Source: Sphingomonas lenta | GTDB lineage: Bacteria; Pseudomonadota; Alphaproteobacteria; Sphingomonadales; Sphingomonadaceae | Direction: 5' to 3' | Assembly (NCBI RefSeq): GCF_002288825.1 | Contig: NZ_NSLI01000003.1 | Span: 124,001-188,000, forward strand | DNA length: 64,000 nt | Shown here: one piece after another, positions 16,399 through 24,114 of the stretch | Layout of the letters: each line of letters opens with the position of its first letter | Numbering within the stretch: the stretch's first letter is position 1 | Position numbers and translations under genes: made by a program | Notes under the pieces: generated by a model | Databases searched by the model: none | What the model was told of the DNA's origin: nothing | Seen by the model: only the letters and a program-made list of their open reading frames with translations

Positions 16399-16965
16399 TC
16401 AGACGAGGCGCAGAGCCGACAGCCCGTTCCAAAGGCCTGCGATGAGGAACAGCGCGGACGCGATGCGGCGCAGGAGCGATTGGGGCAGGGCGGTCCAGCC
16501 GCGCTCGCCAGTGAACGCCGCGGGCGCGACGACGGCGAGCGCGCCCAGCGTGGCGCCGACCCCGGCCGCCCAGGGCAGCTCGGACCGGGCGGCGAGGGCG
16601 AGCACGATGAACTGCAGCCCGTCGCCGAAGAAGAGGATGAACAGCCCGGCCGCGCTCGTGCCGAATGCGCCCAAACGCCAGCGCTCAAGCCGGTCGGGCG
16701 CTCTTACCCGGAGCAGGCCGCCCGCGCCCTGAAAAACCAGCGCTAGCGCCAGGAACAGCCGGCCCGCCTCGGGCGTCAGCTTGCCCGCGACCAGCGCCGC
16801 GCCCGCGCAGGCGAGGAGGCTCGCGGCGAGCAGCGCGATTGCGGCTGCTGCGGTGACGATGGGGGGGTTGCGGTAGCGGTCCGCCAGGACGGCGGCGAGC
16901 CAGGCGGGCCGGTCGCCGACCTGCGCGAGCGCGCCGGCGACCAGCGCCGCCATGAGCGCGTCCAC
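16399..16965 (-). CDS. TMEM165/GDT1 (UPF0016)-like membrane protein with degenerate motifs
   Basis: The 188-residue protein has six hydrophobic segments arranged as two homologous halves, as in the Gdt1/MntP-type Mn2+/Ca2+ transporters. The first half has AQVGDRPAWLAAVLADRYRNP where the family normally has E-x-G-D-K-T. The second has FFGDGLQFIVLALAARS at the equivalent place. The key glutamates are thus replaced (Q15 region and F), although both G-D pairs remain. The topology and repeated G-D motif make the family likely, but transport by the usual mechanism is doubtful. It follows the 102-residue hypothetical gene by 6 bp. Confidence 0.72.
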   Translation of the reverse strand: MDALMAALVAGALAQVGDRPAWLAAVLADRYRNPPIVTAAAAIALLAASLLACAGAALVAGKLTPEAGRLFLALALVFQGAGGLLRVRAPDRLERWRLGAFGTSAAGLFILFFGDGLQFIVLALAARSELPWAAGVGATLGALAVVAPAAFTGERGWTALPQSLLRRIASALFLIAGLWNGLSALRLV

Positions 16966-16971
16966 TTGAGG

Positions 16972-17280
16972 TCAGCCGTTGAACCTGACCGCGCAGGCGG
17001 CGGCGAAGGTGTCGCAGGCGGCCGCGTCGTGCCGGGCGCTCGCCACCGCGTCGTTCAGCACCGACAGCCAGCCATGCACCAGCGGCCCGTGCTCGCCGCG
17101 CGACAGCGCGTCGTCGAGCAGGTGCGCGACGGTGACGGCGGGGTGCATGCCGGCGCGGTGCGCGATGGCGCGGATGGCGTCGATCTCCTGCGCCAACTCC
17201 ACGCGCGACGCCGTGCGCGCGCCGATCGCGGCGATGCGCCCGTGCAACTCCGTCCTGACCCCCTCCAGCCCTGCGTGCAT
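16972..17280 (-). CDS. Conserved-looking hypothetical protein
   Basis: The 102-residue soluble, mostly helical protein starts at ATG 17280 after GGAGGACGCGCC, a strong ribosome binding site. It has four predicted helices (for example [26 protein letters not shown], cited at about 11-36) and two cysteines near the end ([14 protein letters not shown]). I do not recognise a family. It is probably cotranscribed with the Gdt1-like gene 6 bp downstream. Confidence 0.7.
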   Translation of the reverse strand: MHAGLEGVRTELHGRIAAIGARTASRVELAQEIDAIRAIAHRAGMHPAVTVAHLLDDALSRGEHGPLVHGWLSVLNDAVASARHDAAACDTFAAACAVRFNG

Positions 17281-17443
17281 GGCGCGTCCTCCTTCGGGCG
17301 ATCATGCTGCGCCGGAAGGCGTGAAGGTCACGTTAAGGTGCGTGACGGTTGACTTGAGCAGCCGCTTCCGTCATGAGCCGCCGCCTGTCGAGCGGTGGGC
17401 CCGTGCCCGCCGCTTTTTCACGTTTCGTCCGAGGATTAGGCCC

Positions 17444-17611
17444 GTGGCCAAGCCGACCACCGTCAAGATCAAGCTCGTGAGCTCCGCCGACACCGGCTTC
17501 TTCTACGTCACCAAGAAGAACCCGCGGACCAAGACCGAGAAGCTCTCCTTCCGCAAGTACGACCCCGTCGCGCGCAAGCACGTCGAGTTCAAGGAAGCGA
17601 AGATTAAGTGA
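17444..17611 (+). CDS. rpmG: 50S ribosomal protein L33
   Basis: The 55-residue protein from GTG 17444 ([20 protein letters not shown], then [16 protein letters not shown] and [18 protein letters not shown]) is a complete L33 of the large ribosomal subunit. It lacks the paired zinc-binding CxxC motifs, so it is the zinc-free form usual in Alphaproteobacteria. It stands alone and is followed by a terminator. Confidence 0.96.
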   Translation: MAKPTTVKIKLVSSADTGFFYVTKKNPRTKTEKLSFRKYDPVARKHVEFKEAKIK

Positions 17612-17683
17612 GCGCCGGGCGGCTTGCGCCAGCGAAGCTGACGCAAGACTCGCCCAAGCTCGGCCGGCCTAGCTTCAGCTAGG

Positions 17684-17709
17684 TTCGACGACGCGGCTTT
17701 GCCGCGGCG
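17684..17709 (+). repeat. Copy of the E1 module downstream of rpmG
   Basis: TTCGACGACGCGGCTTTGCC... matches 11259-11284 with one difference. Just upstream are two more hairpins, CTTGCG ... CGCAAG (near 17623-17645) and CCTAGC-TTCA-GCTAGG (near 17668-17683). It lies between the L33 stop and its terminator. Confidence 0.7.
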
Positions 17710-17732
17710 TACTTCTTCTAGTTCAGCCAAAG

Positions 17733-17763
17733 AGCCGCGGCCGCCCTCGTCCGCGGCTTTTTC
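17733..17763 (+). terminator. Rho-independent terminator after rpmG
   Basis: AGCCGCGG (17733-17740) pairs with CCGCGGCT (17751-17758), followed by a T-run. It separates rpmG from the convergent response-regulator gene. Confidence 0.88.
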
Positions 17764-17768
17764 GCGCC

Positions 17769-18128
17769 TCACGCCAGCGCCTTCACTTCGCTCATGAACC
17801 GATGCAGGCTGATCGGCTTCGACACGTACGCCTTGGCACCCGCACCACGTAAGCGATCCTCGTCGTCGCGGCCCGCGTACGCGGTCACCGCCATCACCGG
17901 TATCGTCCGCAGCTCGGGATCGGCCTTCAGCTCCAGCAGGATATCGTAGCCCGTGACGTGGGGCATCTGCACGTCCATGACGATGAGGTCGGGGCGGAAG
18001 TCGCGCGCGCGCGCCACCGCGTCGCGCCCGTCGCGCACCGGCTCGGCGGAGTAGCCGTGCGCGCGCAACAGGTCGCAGAACAGTTTCAGGTTGAGTTCGT
18101 TGTCCTCGACAACGAGCACCTTGGGCAC
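17769..18128 (-). CDS. Single-domain response regulator (DivK-like)
   Basis: This is a stand-alone receiver of 119 residues from GTG 18128. That start has GGGGGA five bases upstream; an in-frame ATG at 18149 is less well placed. The receiver has the acidic pair (VVEDNELN), the phosphoacceptor Asp (LIVMDVQMPHVTGYD), Thr (AVTAYAG) and Lys (YVSKPIS), all intact. The ELNLKLF and PHVTGYDIL blocks are like DivK, the cell-cycle/polarity regulator of Alphaproteobacteria. Its partner PleD is not adjacent, so I do not assign the symbol. Confidence 0.85.
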   Translation of the reverse strand: MPKVLVVEDNELNLKLFCDLLRAHGYSAEPVRDGRDAVARARDFRPDLIVMDVQMPHVTGYDILLELKADPELRTIPVMAVTAYAGRDDEDRLRGAGAKAYVSKPISLHRFMSEVKALA

Positions 18129-18176
18129 CAGATTCCCCCTTCCCTCCACCGCCCCTCGCTTACCGGATGTAACCCA

Positions 18177-18455
18177 TTGCGCGACAGAGACACAATTCCC
18201 GATGCGACGGCGCTCGGCCTGAAAGCCCTGGTCTGGACCTTATCCGAGCCCGATCGCGCCCAGCGGCTGCTCGACGTGACCGGCCTCGACCCCGCCGACC
18301 TGCGCGCCCGCGCGGGCGAGCCCGCCGTGCTGTCGGCGGTGCTGGGCTTCCTGGAGGCGCACCAGCCCGACCTCCTGGCGTGCGCCGAGGAGTTGGAGGT
18401 GAAACCGGAAGCGCTGGTCCGGGCGCATGAGGAGCTGGAGGGCCCGAGATGGTGA
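18177..18455 (+). CDS. DUF3572 family protein
   Basis: A 92-residue helical protein, probably starting at TTG 18177, since the frame has no ATG before the conserved block ALGLKALVWTLSEPDRAQRLL. The pattern LGFLxxHEPDLLACAxxL (here LGFLEAHQPDLLACAEEL) marks the alphaproteobacterial family DUF3572, whose function is unknown. Its end overlaps the HAD gene start by 7 bp, so the two are translationally coupled. It is divergent from the response regulator, matching the common DUF3572-DivK neighbourhood. Confidence 0.75.
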   Translation: MRDRDTIPDATALGLKALVWTLSEPDRAQRLLDVTGLDPADLRARAGEPAVLSAVLGFLEAHQPDLLACAEELEVKPEALVRAHEELEGPRW

Positions 18456-19096
18456 GGCCGCTGCTCATCTGCGACTGCGACGAGGTGCTGCTGCACATGG
18501 TACGCCACTTCGGCGACTGGGTGGGCGAGCGGCACGACATGGACTTCACGGTCGGCAGCCCGGAGATCTTCTCCTCGCTCCGCCACCGCGCGACGGGCGA
18601 GGCGCCCGGCCGCGAAAAGGTGTGGGAGCTGCTCGACGGCTTTTTTCCGCATGAGATGGGGCGGCAGACGCTCGTGCCGCACGCGGCCGAGTCGCTGGCG
18701 GTGATCGCGGAGCTTGCCGATGTGGTGATCCTCACCAATTTGGGCGACCAGTGCCGCGAGCCGCGCATCGAGCAGCTGGCGCGTTTCGGCATCGAGCACC
18801 GCGTCGAGTGCAACCGGGGCGGCAAGGGCGACCCCGTGGCGACGCTCGTCGCGGAGCACGGCCACCCGGTGACGGTGTTCGTCGACGATCTGCCCGTCCA
18901 CCACGAGTCGGTCGCGGCGCACGCGCCCGAGGTCCACCGGCTACACATGGTGTCCGAGCCCGAGCTCGCGCCGCACATCCCGCTCTCGCCCCACGCGCAC
19001 GCGCGCATCGACGACTGGCGGGATGCGACGCGCTGGATCATCGGCCGCTTCACCGCCAGCCTGCCCGCCACGGACTTGACCCGCGCGGAAGCTTGA
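18449..19096 (+). CDS. HAD-superfamily phosphatase-like hydrolase
   Basis: The 215-residue protein has the HAD motifs: I at CDCDEVLL (nucleophile Asp and acid/base Asp), II at ILTNLGD, III Lys in NRGGKGDPV, and IV at VFVDDLPVHH. A cap insertion lies between motifs I and II. The substrate cannot be read from sequence. It overlaps DUF3572 by 7 bp and is followed 14 bp later by the RidA-like gene. Confidence 0.8.
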   Translation: MVRPLLICDCDEVLLHMVRHFGDWVGERHDMDFTVGSPEIFSSLRHRATGEAPGREKVWELLDGFFPHEMGRQTLVPHAAESLAVIAELADVVILTNLGDQCREPRIEQLARFGIEHRVECNRGGKGDPVATLVAEHGHPVTVFVDDLPVHHESVAAHAPEVHRLHMVSEPELAPHIPLSPHAHARIDDWRDATRWIIGRFTASLPATDLTRAEA

Positions 19097-19110
19097 GACA
19101 GCGGGCGGGC

Positions 19111-19572
19111 ATGGACGCACAGATCGACGCGAAGCTGGCCGAGCTCGGCCTCACCCTCCCCCAGGCCGCGGCTCCCGTCGCGGCCTATGTGCCCGCCGTC
19201 GAGGCCGGTGGCATGCTGCACCTGTCCGGCCAGCTGCCCTTCCGCGACGGCCAGGTCGTGACCGGCCGCCTAGGCGACGGGCTGACGCTGGAGGAGGGCC
19301 AGGAGGCCGCCAAGCTCTGCGGCCTGATGGTGGCGGCGCAGATCAAGGCGGCGCTGGGCGGCTTCGGGCGCGTGAAGCGGATCGTGAAGCTCGGCGTGTT
19401 CGTCAACTCCGCGCCGTCCTTCACCGACCAGCCCAAAGTCGCGAACGGCGCGTCGGAGCTGATGGTGGCGCTGTTCGGCGACGCCGGCCGCCACGCGCGC
19501 TCAGCGGTTGGCGTGGCCGTGCTGCCGCTGGGCGCCGCGGTCGAGGTGGACGCGGTGGTCGAGCTCGGCTGA
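19111..19572 (+). CDS. RidA-family protein
   Basis: The 153-residue protein from ATG 19111 has the RidA/YjgF/YER057c fold, shown by GGMLHLSGQLPFRDGQV, GRVKRIVKLGVFVNSAPSF, and HARSAVGVAVLPLGAAVEVDAV. RidA proteins hydrolyse reactive enamine/imine intermediates made by PLP enzymes. The arginine usually required for deaminase activity (in RxxxGV, near the C-terminus) appears as HARSAVGV, which supports activity. It forms a short operon with DUF3572 and HAD genes. Confidence 0.88.
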   Translation: MDAQIDAKLAELGLTLPQAAAPVAAYVPAVEAGGMLHLSGQLPFRDGQVVTGRLGDGLTLEEGQEAAKLCGLMVAAQIKAALGGFGRVKRIVKLGVFVNSAPSFTDQPKVANGASELMVALFGDAGRHARSAVGVAVLPLGAAVEVDAVVELG

Positions 19573-19615
19573 CCGGGTTGGAGCGCCAGGCTGGCGCTCC
19601 TATGTTGCGGCGCGC

Positions 19616-20755
19616 ATGACCGACGCCGTCACCGCCCGCCTCGCCGACGGCGTCCGCCAGATCGCGCGTGAGGAGTGGGACGCGTGCGCGGGGACGGGCA
19701 ATCCGTTCGTCTCCCACGATTTCCTGTCGATCCTGGAGGAGTCCGGCTCGGTCGGCGGCCGGTCGGGCTGGCAGGCGGTGCCGATCGTGGTGGACGGTGA
19801 GGACGGTGCGCCGATCGCGGTCGCGCCCGCCTACGCCAAGAGCCACAGCCAGGGCGAGTATGTCTTCGACCACGCCTGGGCCGACGCTTATGAGCGCGCG
19901 GGCGGGCGCTACTACCCCAAGCTCCAGCTCGCATCGCCCTTCAGCCCCGTGCCGGGCCCGCGCCTGCTGCTGCGCGACGACGCGGCTGCGTCCGCGCTGC
20001 TCGCGGCGGTGGAGGCGGTGGTCGACCAGCACGGGCTGTCGTCGGCGCACGCGACCTTCGTCAGCCCTGGGCAAGTGCCGCTGTTCGAGCGGCAGGGTTG
20101 GCTGATCCGCGAGGGCGTGCAGTTCCACTGGGCCAATGACGGCTACGCGACGTTCGACGACTTCCTGGCCGCGCTCGCCAGCCGCAAGCGCAAGTCGATC
20201 CGCAAGGAGCGCGAGGCGGCGGTGGAGGGGCTCACCATTCGTCACCTCACCGGCGCGGAGCTGACCGAGGCGCATTGGGACGCGTTCTGGCGCTTCTACC
20301 AGGACACCGGCAGCCGGAAGTGGGGTCGCCCCTATCTGACCCGTCGCTTCTTCTCGCTCCTGGGCGAGCGCATGGCGGACCGGACGCTGCTGATCCTTGC
20401 CGAGCGGGACGGCCGGCCGATCGCGGGCGCGCTCAACCTCCTCGGCGCGGACACGCTCTACGGACGCTATTGGGGCTGCGTGGAGGAGGTGCCGTTCCTC
20501 CATTTCGAGCTCTGCTATTACCAGGCGATCGACGCCGCGATCGCGCGCGGCCTCCAATACGTCGAGGCGGGCGCGCAGGGCGAGCACAAGCTCGCGCGCG
20601 GCTACGCGCCCGTCGCCACCTGGTCGGCGCATTATCTGCCGGACCCCAATTTCCGCACCGCCGTCGCCGATTTCCTTCGCCGCGAGCGGGCGGGGGTAGC
20701 TGCGGAGCGCGATTACCTGGAGGCGTTCACGCCGTTCAAGCGCTGCGCCGGCTGA
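19616..20755 (+). CDS. FemAB/GNAT-like acyltransferase (peptidogalycan-type)
   Basis: The 379-residue protein belongs to the FemAB-like, GNAT-fold family sometimes labelled peptidogalycan biosynthesis/recognition. Typical blocks are NPFVSHDFLSILEESGS, QLASPFSPVPGPRLL, RKRKSIRKEREA (about 190-205), WRFYQDTGSRKWGRPYLTR and EAGAQGEHKLARGY near the C-terminus. Members transfer aminoacyl or acyl groups; the substrate is not known here. The start is ATG 19616. Its last 43 bp overlap the end of the convergent membrane protein gene. Confidence 0.83.
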   Translation: MTDAVTARLADGVRQIAREEWDACAGTGNPFVSHDFLSILEESGSVGGRSGWQAVPIVVDGEDGAPIAVAPAYAKSHSQGEYVFDHAWADAYERAGGRYYPKLQLASPFSPVPGPRLLLRDDAAASALLAAVEAVVDQHGLSSAHATFVSPGQVPLFERQGWLIREGVQFHWANDGYATFDDFLAALASRKRKSIRKEREAAVEGLTIRHLTGAELTEAHWDAFWRFYQDTGSRKWGRPYLTRRFFSLLGERMADRTLLILAERDGRPIAGALNLLGADTLYGRYWGCVEEVPFLHFELCYYQAIDAAIARGLQYVEAGAQGEHKLARGYAPVATWSAHYLPDPNFRTAVADFLRRERAGVAAERDYLEAFTPFKRCAG

Positions 20756-22323
20756 GTGCGCCCAATCCGTTCTTTGGCGTCGACGCGGAGGAGCAGGTGC
20801 TCACCGTCGCGCCACACGGGCGTGAGGCCGCTCAGTAGCCGGGGATCGTAGGGCGGCGGCTGCAGGATCCAGACATAGTCGAACGCCTGTCGCGGAAACC
20901 CGGCTAGCGCCTTCTCGATCGGCCGCCACAGTTCGTAGCGGCACTGGCGGTCGGTGACCATCTGGCTGGGATCGTGCGCGTATCCGCGCGCGGGGAAGTA
21001 GCGCGTCGTCAGCAGCTGCGCGCCCGCCATCGACCATTGGTCGTTCGAGTAGGCGAGGCGCCGCACCAGCAGCATCGCCGGGATATGCTCCAGCCGCGAG
21101 TAGGCCCAGTCGTCGCGGCAGCGCCGGCCGACGAAGGTGACGACGCGCGCGCCCACGGGCACGTGCGGCAGCGCAGCGAGCGCGCGGTCGTAGCTCCGGT
21201 CGTAGAGCGCGTAGCTCCAGGTCGTGCCGCTCAGGCGCGCGAGGAAGAAGGCGAGCCCCAGCGCTGCGATCGTCGCGGCCCCCTTCAGCGACAGCCCGCG
21301 CTTGGGCCGGATCGCGATCAGCGCCACCGCCACGACGAAGGGGATGAGGCGCATGTCGGCATAGGCCGAGCCGAACACGATGCGCGGCAAGAGGAAGAAG
21401 ACGAGGAGCAGGAAGAGCGCGGAGATGGCGAGGTTGCGCGAATACTCGATCCGTTCGTCGCGCACGCCCTTGAACAGGATCAGGTAGAGCACCGTCACCG
21501 ACGCCACGTCCCACCAGATCCAGCGGTCGCGCAGGATCATCAGGATCCAGGCGAACTTCGCGCGGAAATTGAACCAGTCCCCCGTCTGGCCCGTGACATG
21601 GTCGCCCGACCGCCATGCGAGCATGAGCAGCATGGGCAAAGCCAGCGGCAGGCAGCCCAGGCCCGCCCTGATCGATGGGATGAGCCACCGCTTGGCGAAG
21701 CCCCGCTCGCCGCCGGCCAGGTCATGCTGGCGGATCAGCTCGGCCGAGAAGGCCAACACGCCCAGCACGCCCCAGCCGAAGGTGTGGCAGAGCCAGAGAA
21801 GGCACGAGAGCGGCACGAACAGCACCGCGCGCGGGCGCAGGCGGCCATAGCGCGCGAGCCGGAGCCACAACGCGAACCCGTTGAGCGCCAGCGCCATCGA
21901 CAGCGCGAAGTTCACGAAGCCGAACTGGAACGGGTAGCCGTACGCCAGCGGCAGCGCGAACAAGGCGGTGGCGGGCACGCGCCCGTGCACCTCGCGCGCG
22001 ATCCACAGCAGCCCCGCGACGGTAAGCGCGGGAATGGCCATGACGATCAGCTTGACGCCGAGCTCCAGCCCGAAGATCCGCGACAAGGGCTCGATCAGAA
22101 GATCGACGCCGAGGTTGCCGATCAGCTGCCATTGGAAGTCGTACCATTGCGCGAGGCGGGGCGCGTCGCCGATGTCCAGCTGGACGCGGTAACGACCCAT
22201 ATGGCCGGGCAGGTCGACGAGCGGCGGGACCTCGGGCCACCATAGCGGCACGGTCGCCAGCACCGCGGCCAGCGCCGCGAACCAACGGGTCTGCCACCAA
22301 TGAAGCTGCTCAGGGGGAAGCAC
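20713..22323 (-). CDS. Polytopic membrane protein, probable envelope-glycan function
   Basis: The 536-residue protein has about ten transmembrane helices. Between the first and second lies a long loop (PEVPPLVDLPGHMGRYRVQLD), followed by further helices (for example LFALPLAYGYPFQFGFVNF and LLLVFFLLPRIVFGSAYADMR), and there is a soluble C-terminal portion of about 130 residues. The acidic first loop and helix pattern resemble GT-C glycosyltransferases, but no decisive catalytic motif is visible. It is third in an operon after the FAD oxidoreductase and the DPDD membrane protein (39-bp gap), which points to glycan assembly. Confidence 0.65.
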   Translation of the reverse strand: MLPPEQLHWWQTRWFAALAAVLATVPLWWPEVPPLVDLPGHMGRYRVQLDIGDAPRLAQWYDFQWQLIGNLGVDLLIEPLSRIFGLELGVKLIVMAIPALTVAGLLWIAREVHGRVPATALFALPLAYGYPFQFGFVNFALSMALALNGFALWLRLARYGRLRPRAVLFVPLSCLLWLCHTFGWGVLGVLAFSAELIRQHDLAGGERGFAKRWLIPSIRAGLGCLPLALPMLLMLAWRSGDHVTGQTGDWFNFRAKFAWILMILRDRWIWWDVASVTVLYLILFKGVRDERIEYSRNLAISALFLLLVFFLLPRIVFGSAYADMRLIPFVVAVALIAIRPKRGLSLKGAATIAALGLAFFLARLSGTTWSYALYDRSYDRALAALPHVPVGARVVTFVGRRCRDDWAYSRLEHIPAMLLVRRLAYSNDQWSMAGAQLLTTRYFPARGYAHDPSQMVTDRQCRYELWRPIEKALAGFPRQAFDYVWILQPPPYDPRLLSGLTPVWRDGEHLLLRVDAKERIGRTQPAQRLNGVNASR

Positions 22324-22362
22324 CGCCGCATCTAGCGGCGGGGCTCACCAGGGGGCAAGCGG

Positions 22363-24114
22363 TCAGCGCCGGATGACGCGCCAGACCCTGACGGGCGATC
22401 CCGGCAAGCGCACCGGCCGCAGCCAGTCGGGCGCGTCGCCGCGCTCGAGCCGCGCCCATAAGCCGTTCGGCGCGACGTACTTGTACAGCTCCGTCTCGTT
22501 CAGGCCCGGGCAGCCCGCGACATAGGCCGCGCCCGTGCCCTCCACCATCTCGCGCGCGCTCTCGGGCGGCGCGGTGAAGGTTCGGAACACGAAGTGGATG
22601 GCGTCGGCGTTGCGGTGATAGCCGCCCGATATGCCGCGATGCGCGCTCGTCGCGAGCATGTCGGGCGTGACGTCGATGGGTGCGAAGACGACGGAGGGGG
22701 GCAGGGCGCGGACGGCGCGGATGTCGGCGAACTCGGTGCACGGCTCGGGCCCGTCCGCGGGCGCGGCCTCCTCCGCCGCGCCGCCGAGCGACGCCAGCGC
22801 GGCGAAGGCCACGCCCGGCGAGGCGAGCAACAGCGCGCCGGCCGTGGCGACCACGCGCGGGACGAGGCTGCCGATCGCGCGCGCCCGGCGCAGCAGCCGG
22901 AGCAGCAGCACCGCCGCGCCCGGCGTCGCGACGGCGTTGGCGACGCCGCCCGCGCGGATCACGGTGGCGGCGACGATCGTGGCGGCGACCAGGACCGCCA
23001 GCGTGATCGCCCAGGCCGGGCGGCGCTCGGCGGCCGCGTCGCGCCAGGCGAGCCAGGTGCCGACGATCCCGAACAGCGGCAGCCCCAAGGTCGCGGCCGC
23101 CACCACGGGCAGCTGGCGCCACACGGGGAGCCCCTCGCGCACGCTGTCGTACCAGAGGTCGCGCACGAGCGGGGGCAGGGTGGCGAACGGCCCGCTCGCG
23201 CAGCGGGGCTCGATCAGGAGCAGCACGGCGGCCGAGGCCAGGGCGGCGGGAACGAGCGCGCCCACCCGCCAGCGCATGTCGGGCGCGGGCAGGCGCGTGG
23301 CGACGGCGACGCCCGCGGCGGCCGCGGCGAGCGCGGCGAGCCACACGGGCGAGACCGCGTCGCAGGCGGACAGCATGAAGCCCGGCCCGCGCGTCGCGCC
23401 GTGCATCAGGGCGGCCGCGCCCGCTAGCGTCCAGAGCTGCGCGAGCAGAAAGGCGCGCCGCGCGGGCTCGAACGCCCAGGCCAGCGCGGCCACGCCCGCC
23501 GCCGCGACGGTGAACGGCAGGCCTTCCAAGGATATGGTGAGCAGGGTGGCGAGCGCGAGCCCGGACAGCGCTCCGTTGCGGGCGTCGGCGCGACCCGCGA
23601 GCGGGATCAGGGCGGCGACCGCGCAGGCGATCTGCCAGGCATGATGGTCGAGCCGCATCGGCTGGACCTGGATCAGGATCGGGATGGCGAGCGGCACGAC
23701 CAGGACGGCGAGCCGGGCCGCCTCCGGCCCCGCCAGGCGCCGCGTCAGCGCGGCGCACAGGGCGAGGATGACGAGCAGCGTGGCGGCGGGCACGATCGCG
23801 CCGGCGACGCGGTCGGCGAGCGCGGGGCCGACCAGCGGATCGAAGACGAGGAGCGTCGCGGCGATGGGCAGGTCGACGAGCCGCGACCAGTGCATCGGGA
23901 AGTCACCGCCGTTCAGCCGATGCTGCGCCACGTCCCACCAGCTCTGCCCCGCCAGCCAGTCGCGCACCTGCATCAGGCGCATAGCGTCGTCGGGATCCGG
24001 AAAGAGCAGATGGGGGATGCGCTTGCCCCAGCTATACGCGGACAGCGCGAGCGCGAGCAGCCAGGCGCCGACCACCGCCGGCCAGAGCCGGTCCTGGAGG
24101 GACCGGCCCAGCAT
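22363..24114 (-). CDS. GT-C/STT3-like polytopic membrane protein
   Basis: The 583-residue protein starts at ATG 24114, overlapping the preceding stop by one base. It has about a dozen hydrophobic helices and a first periplasmic loop with FPDPDDAMRLMQVRDWLAG, an acidic DxD-type motif like that of oligosaccharyltransferase STT3/AglB-type GT-C enzymes. A conserved HWSRLVDLP and MRLDHHAWQ follow. The C-terminal 100 residues are soluble and contain SAHRGISGGYHRN. Transfer of a lipid-linked sugar is plausible but unproven. Confidence 0.65.
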   Translation of the reverse strand: MLGRSLQDRLWPAVVGAWLLALALSAYSWGKRIPHLLFPDPDDAMRLMQVRDWLAGQSWWDVAQHRLNGGDFPMHWSRLVDLPIAATLLVFDPLVGPALADRVAGAIVPAATLLVILALCAALTRRLAGPEAARLAVLVVPLAIPILIQVQPMRLDHHAWQIACAVAALIPLAGRADARNGALSGLALATLLTISLEGLPFTVAAAGVAALAWAFEPARRAFLLAQLWTLAGAAALMHGATRGPGFMLSACDAVSPVWLAALAAAAAGVAVATRLPAPDMRWRVGALVPAALASAAVLLLIEPRCASGPFATLPPLVRDLWYDSVREGLPVWRQLPVVAAATLGLPLFGIVGTWLAWRDAAAERRPAWAITLAVLVAATIVAATVIRAGGVANAVATPGAAVLLLRLLRRARAIGSLVPRVVATAGALLLASPGVAFAALASLGGAAEEAAPADGPEPCTEFADIRAVRALPPSVVFAPIDVTPDMLATSAHRGISGGYHRNADAIHFVFRTFTAPPESAREMVEGTGAAYVAGCPGLNETELYKYVAPNGLWARLERGDAPDWLRPVRLPGSPVRVWRVIRR

